This document shows, in pieces, positions 60,951 to 64,000 of a DNA stretch of 64,000 nt (the stretch's first letter is position 1; each line of letters starts with the position of its first letter). The DNA comes from JAXLQL01 sp046331625 (GTDB taxonomy: Bacteria; Acidobacteriota; Terriglobia; Bryobacterales; Bryobacteraceae). The notes below the pieces were generated by a model. That model worked only from the letters and a program-made list of their open reading frames with translations, had not been told where the DNA came from and did not search any database. The stretch lies in assembly GCA_046331625.1 (NCBI GenBank), contig JAXLQL010000027.1:32620-96619 (forward strand), in the 5' to 3' direction. The position numbers and the translations under genes are program-made.

Positions 60951-61561
60951 TTCCCGCCTCCAACGCCCACTCCGCCGACACTCACCGTGGTCGGCGCGCC
61001 CTTGGAACCGCCGCCCCGCGTGGCGAATGCTCCGCCGAGGGCTGCTGCGGCGCCGATGCCGAGAACCAGCAACAGTTTGCTGTTCGAGTGCGAACTCTTC
61101 GCCTGCGGCGCGGCCGTGGTGCGCTCCCGCATTTTCGAAATCGAAGCTACGTTGCTTTGCGGCACAGCGGAACTGGTGGCGAGGCCGGCGTAGTTTGCGT
61201 CCACCACCACGGTGAATCGACCTTCGATCGCGTTCGGCTTGAAAGCGGCCATGTAGGCCACGCCTCGCTCGTCTGTGAACGCAACGGCATCCCGCGATCC
61301 ATCGGAGAAGGCGCCGCTCGGCCCGAACTCGGGCAGTTGAAAGCGGACACGTGCACCGCGCACGGGCTTGCCTTCGGCTCGGACCTGCACGCTGGCCGAG
61401 TTCGAATTCGGCGAGCCGATCAGGTTGCGCGCATCGCGCCCTTCGAGCACGGAGATCTCGAGTGCGGTGGCCGATCTTGCGGGTGAAGCCATCGCGCAGG
61501 CCAACGTAACCGCCAACGCGCGCGCGGCAAAACGGGAATTGCTAGACACAGTCAGTTGCAT
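60947..61561 (-). CDS. Secreted Ig-like protein with C-terminal membrane helix
   Basis: The 204-residue protein starts at the second ATG, 61561, because a GAGGAG Shine-Dalgarno lies 7 bases before it and only 1 base before the first ATG. The signal peptide is followed by an Ig-like/Big_1-type module (VQVRAEGKPVRGARVRFQLP, DAVAFTDERGVAYMAAFKPN), a Ser/Lys linker, and a Gly/Ala-rich transmembrane helix at about 163-182 (LLLVLGIGAAAALGGAF). It ends in a glycine-rich tail. It is probably anchored by that helix. Function unknown. Confidence 0.72.
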   Translation of the reverse strand: MQLTVSSNSRFAARALAVTLACAMASPARSATALEISVLEGRDARNLIGSPNSNSASVQVRAEGKPVRGARVRFQLPEFGPSGAFSDGSRDAVAFTDERGVAYMAAFKPNAIEGRFTVVVDANYAGLATSSAVPQSNVASISKMRERTTAAPQAKSSHSNSKLLLVLGIGAAAALGGAFATRGGGSKGAPTTVSVGGVGVGGGN

Positions 61562-61583
61562 GGTCATTCTCCTCGGATGAAGA

Positions 61584-62507
61584 CTATCGGTTGTCCGCCC
61601 TTTGTTTGTTGTCTTGTGGCGGAGTGGTAGTGGACTTGGGTTCGAGAACTACTACGAGCGAGACTTCGCTGCCGGCCGTCATTTGCACCATTCGGTCATA
61701 GAGCGCGAAGCCGGGAAGCGAGACGGTGAAGCGATGCGGTCCGGGCGGGAGACGTAGCGTGGCCGGAGCGTTGCCAGCGAAAGCTCCGTCCACCTGGATC
61801 TCAGCGCCACCCGGCGAGGACCGGACGCCCACGGTGCTGAGATCGGCGCTCGCCATCGCTCGGGGTGCTTCAGCCTGAGCCTGCGAGTAGCAATCGCCGT
61901 GCGGACCCGGCGTGACGCGGTCGGAATCGATCTGCATCGGTTGCGCGGTGAAGACGGTGAGCTCGCGGCCACGCGGAAGCACACGTTCTTTGCCCTGCAG
62001 GAACAGCATCAGGGGCAGCGCCGGCAAAGCGAGCAGGCTCTCGCTCATCGGCGTCTCCTGCCCCTGCGAGATGGCGCCGTCTTCCGAGCGGAAGGCGCGG
62101 ATCGGAAAGCGGCTCCCATCGGCGAGGCACACGCCTTGCACTTCGATCTCGAGTTTGCCGTCGCGAGCCATGCGTCCCCGCGGAACCGCGTTGCGCACCA
62201 CGCCCCAGGCCAAGCTGCCGCGAGTGATCACGGTGGAGTCACTGGCCTTGACGTCAACGACGACTACAAAGTCGACGCGCTCGTCCGGGTGTGCGGTTTC
62301 CGACGAGACGGATTTCGCTACTCGCACTTCCACTGGCGTCCCCGCATCGGCCGTGAGCCGCCGGGGAGCTCCGCTTTGCGCTGCCAGTGAGGCAGCCGTT
62401 AGGGCAGCGATCGCGAGCAGCGGGGAAGAAGAGCAGCGGGACCGAAGTCCCGCGCAGGCTGAAGCCTGTCCCACATAGGCCCGGCCAAACCCAACAAGCT
62501 TCCGCAT
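61584..62507 (-). CDS. Secreted PEGA-domain protein
   Basis: The 307-residue protein starts at ATG 62507, which overlaps the stop of the upstream GH18 gene by one base (TGATG). An AAAGGAG Shine-Dalgarno lies about 10 bases upstream. The much longer frame reading back to 62873 is the antisense of GH18 and is rejected. The signal peptide is atypical: residues about 12-25 (VGQASACAGLRSRC) are encoded by the dispersed hairpin repeat (62433-62472). The C-terminal part (about 225-295) is a PEGA module (GVRSSPGGAEIQVDGAFAG, LRLPPGPHRFTVSLPGF). The middle part is beta-rich and unrecognised. Confidence 0.75.
   Translation of the reverse strand: MRKLVGFGRAYVGQASACAGLRSRCSSSPLLAIAALTAASLAAQSGAPRRLTADAGTPVEVRVAKSVSSETAHPDERVDFVVVVDVKASDSTVITRGSLAWGVVRNAVPRGRMARDGKLEIEVQGVCLADGSRFPIRAFRSEDGAISQGQETPMSESLLALPALPLMLFLQGKERVLPRGRELTVFTAQPMQIDSDRVTPGPHGDCYSQAQAEAPRAMASADLSTVGVRSSPGGAEIQVDGAFAGNAPATLRLPPGPHRFTVSLPGFALYDRMVQMTAGSEVSLVVVLEPKSTTTPPQDNKQRADNR
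62433..62472. repeat. Dispersed TTCA-loop hairpin repeat inside a signal peptide
   Basis: Read on the minus strand, an AGGCTTCAGCCT hairpin is followed by a GCGGGACTTCGGTCCCGC hairpin. This is the same element as at 9786-9836, in the opposite orientation. It is in frame and lengthens the signal-peptide n-region of the PEGA-domain gene. Confidence 0.75.
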
Positions 62508-63538
62508 CAGGCACGCTCCTTTCCGCCACCGATCAATGTCCAGAAATCCGGATCCTCCTGGCCCAGGCGCCACGCCGCGAAGCCCGCTAGCCGATATCGC
62601 GAGGCCAGATCGAGCCGCGCCATCAAACTTTGCGCTCCATGCAGCCACACCACTTCGTCGCCATGATCTCCGCTGAACCGAAACGAAATCTCGCGTTCCT
62701 GTTTTTGGACCCCGAGCGGGATCCCATAGGCCTGCGCCAGCATGGCGGCTTCGGCGAACGAGCCTTCGGCCACGCCCTGAGCCGACCAGCGGCGGTGATA
62801 AAAAGGAATCCCGAGCTTCAGCTTCTTCGCCGGCACGGCTTCGAGCAGATGCATCAGGCACGCCTCCACCCACGGGTGACTCGCGATCGGCCCGGGCTGC
62901 CCAGGTTGCGTGTGTTCGTCGTAGGCCATCAAGCTGATCCAGTCTGCGTGCCGAGCCAGTTCGCGATAGTCGAACGAGGGTGCGCTCGCGGTGGGCCGGT
63001 ATACGGAGCCAGGCGGTGCGGGCAGCAGAGGAGCCGGCACGGCGATGCTGAGCGTCCGGTTGCGCTTGCGCAGTTCCACCGAAAGGGCCGCCACCATCGC
63101 CACGTACGCATCCCGATCTTCCATCGGGACGTTCTCGAAGTCCAGCTCGTACCCCGCAAAGCCGTTTCGCTCGGCGGCTTCCGACAACGCTTCCACCGAG
63201 GCTTCGCGGTTGCGAGCGTCACCGAGCACCGCGTGCGCGATGGCCGGGTCAAAGCCTTTGTTCGCCACCAGCGGGACTACCTTCATCCGGTTTCGCGCAA
63301 TTGTCTCCCGCGTCACCGGACCGATCGTCTCTTCGAGTTTCCCGTGCGGCCCGAAGGTGTACCAAGCGGGGCACAGCAGTCCGATCTGCCGTGCGTGCCG
63401 CGCCAGTGACTGCATGCTGGCGCGATCCTCGACGAAATAGTACTGACCCTTGGCGCGAATCTGCGAGCACGCGATTGGCGCAGCGGCCATCGCCATGAGG
63501 AACGATCTCCGTGAATGGAACGCCACTCTACTGTTCAT
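62507..63538 (-). CDS. Secreted GH18-family protein (putative)
   Basis: A 343-residue GH18-like TIM barrel from ATG 63538, whose N-terminus MNSRVAFHSRRSFLMAMAAA has a twin-arginine-like SRRSFLM motif. The barrel has LLCPAWYTFGPHG, the GH18 catalytic strand YELDFENVP (Asp133, Glu135 as candidate acid), WISLMAYDEHT and GIPFYHRRW. It resembles spore-germination/YaaH-type GH18 domains acting on peptidoglycan or chitin-like sugars. It overlaps the upstream gene by 11 bp and the downstream PEGA-domain gene by 1 bp. The substrate is uncertain. Confidence 0.85.
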   Translation of the reverse strand: MNSRVAFHSRRSFLMAMAAAPIACSQIRAKGQYYFVEDRASMQSLARHARQIGLLCPAWYTFGPHGKLEETIGPVTRETIARNRMKVVPLVANKGFDPAIAHAVLGDARNREASVEALSEAAERNGFAGYELDFENVPMEDRDAYVAMVAALSVELRKRNRTLSIAVPAPLLPAPPGSVYRPTASAPSFDYRELARHADWISLMAYDEHTQPGQPGPIASHPWVEACLMHLLEAVPAKKLKLGIPFYHRRWSAQGVAEGSFAEAAMLAQAYGIPLGVQKQEREISFRFSGDHGDEVVWLHGAQSLMARLDLASRYRLAGFAAWRLGQEDPDFWTLIGGGKERA

Positions 63539-64000
63539 TGAGCGACACCAGGTAGATGTGGCTGCTGCGGCCGGGAATCGAGGGAAAGTCGAGCTGCATC
63601 GCTTCCTGGCCATCCAGCATCCGGTAGGCCGGCAACTGGCGGCCGTGCACGGCCGGAATGAGGCGAATCTGGCCCGGGCGATACGGCAACTGAACCACCA
63701 CGCTCGCTCCGTTCACGGCGTTTTCACCGCGGTTCGTGATGGCAATCCGAACGCGATGGCGATTGACCATGCGGCATACCGCGCTCAGCCGGCCGCGGTT
63801 CAGCCACCATTCGGAGAGTTCGGCGCCAGAAGCGATCCAGGCCGGTTTCGTCCGGATCGATTCGATCACGTTCTCCACGATGTGGATGTTCTCAGGCGCG
63901 CCCAACAGATCGGAGTGGAACAGCATCGTGTACAAGCCACCCAGCTTCATGGCGTGCTGGAACTCCCGCAGGAAGCCGTTACCCAAGTCTTTGTCCCAGG
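63528..64000 (-). CDS. Polysaccharide-deacetylase-like protein, C-terminal part only
   Basis: The frame runs in from the window edge (WDKDLGNGFLREFQ) and gives at least 156 C-terminal residues. The sequence GGLYTMLFHSDLLGAPENIH followed by a helix and then SGAELSEWWLNRG is typical of the end of polysaccharide deacetylase (NodB-fold) barrels. A beta-rich tail of about 80 residues follows (VRIAITNRGENAVNGASVVV). The start is not in the window. It heads the minus-strand operon that continues into the second GH18, whose start overlaps it by 11 bp. Confidence 0.6.
   Translation of the reverse strand, partial: WDKDLGNGFLREFQHAMKLGGLYTMLFHSDLLGAPENIHIVENVIESIRTKPAWIASGAELSEWWLNRGRLSAVCRMVNRHRVRIAITNRGENAVNGASVVVQLPYRPGQIRLIPAVHGRQLPAYRMLDGQEAMQLDFPSIPGRSSHIYLVSLNEQ

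Noticed and set aside
61860..61895. Another copy of the TTCAGCCTG repeat in the PEGA-domain gene
   Set aside because: Only the TTCAGCCTG core matches, the paired hairpin is missing, and the sequence is ordinary Ala/Gln coding.
62508..62873. Extension of the PEGA-domain protein over the GH18 gene
   Set aside because: It covers the well-supported GH18 frame and has no protein-like features; the TGATG junction fixes the start.
1..64000. tRNA, rRNA, insertion sequence or prophage genes
   Set aside because: I looked for T-loop-like motifs, transposase and phage protein signatures on both strands and saw none convincing.

Overview
The window looks like a chromosomal segment of an Acidobacteriota member, most likely of the Bryobacterales / Solibacter lineage. 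The signs are high GC, a secreted protein ending in the Solibacter-type C-terminal domain (TIGR03437-like, 20342-22051), an Oar-like TonB-dependent receptor with an N-terminal carboxypeptidase-regulatory domain, a PEP-CTERM protein, and a membrane Ser/Thr kinase with PD40 propeller paired with an ECF sigma factor. No rRNA, tRNA, CRISPR array or insertion sequence was seen. Assignments come from reading the translations; no database was searched.

Layout. 1-1122 holds two membrane proteins, one cut by the window edge. 1197-5794 holds a propeller-phosphoesterase whose 5' end appears broken by three indels, followed by a GH57 glycosidase. 5813-9705 holds a PEP-CTERM protein and housekeeping genes (truB; then DUF1844, MBL hydrolase and ribF with 4-bp overlaps). 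9706-10255 holds hairpin repeats and an orphan DUF433 gene. 10256-13680 is a tight operon of class III aminotransferase, MFS carrier and creatininase. 13760-17453 holds cysS, a Cys/Met-metabolism PLP enzyme and a LacI-type regulator. 17672-28856 is a mixture of secreted proteins (S41 peptidase, FAH-family enzyme, Ig/BACON proteins) and small metabolic or zinc-ribbon genes. 29011-33958 is the imuA-imuB-dnaE2 mutasome cassette behind a sigma70-type promoter and a GAAC-N7-GAAC direct repeat that fits a LexA box.

Two regions stand out. (i) 33972-46637 is a six-gene minus-strand operon with overlapping or very closely spaced genes: a secretin with 13 copies of a 9-residue Gly/Pro/Met repeat and a C-terminal cohesin-like domain; a 1023-residue fusion of ABC exporter, cyclic-nucleotide-binding domain, histidine-kinase-dimerisation-like segment and response-regulator receiver; a TonB C-terminal protein; a TonB-dependent receptor; a hybrid histidine kinase; and a stand-alone receiver. 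It reads as a signalling-coupled envelope transport system. (ii) 46849-55591 contains a Ser/Thr kinase, an ECF sigma factor, a 907-residue tectonin-like/Cys-rich protein, a small secreted helical protein, a DsbA-type oxidoreductase and a second Cys-rich secreted protein. The upstream regions of three of these genes carry the same bipartite motif (TGGCG-N19-CCCWAT, W = A or T), and three strong intrinsic terminators separate the units. This suggests a dedicated regulon for making and folding disulfide-rich exported proteins.

At the right end, 55942-57864 is a CBM2-Fn3-GH18 chitinase-like enzyme. 57872-64000 is a minus-strand operon of secreted proteins (deacetylase-like C-terminus, second GH18, PEGA, Ig-like, propeller, HYDIN-type repeats). 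In it a dispersed hairpin repeat, also found near 9.8 kb, lies in frame inside a signal peptide.
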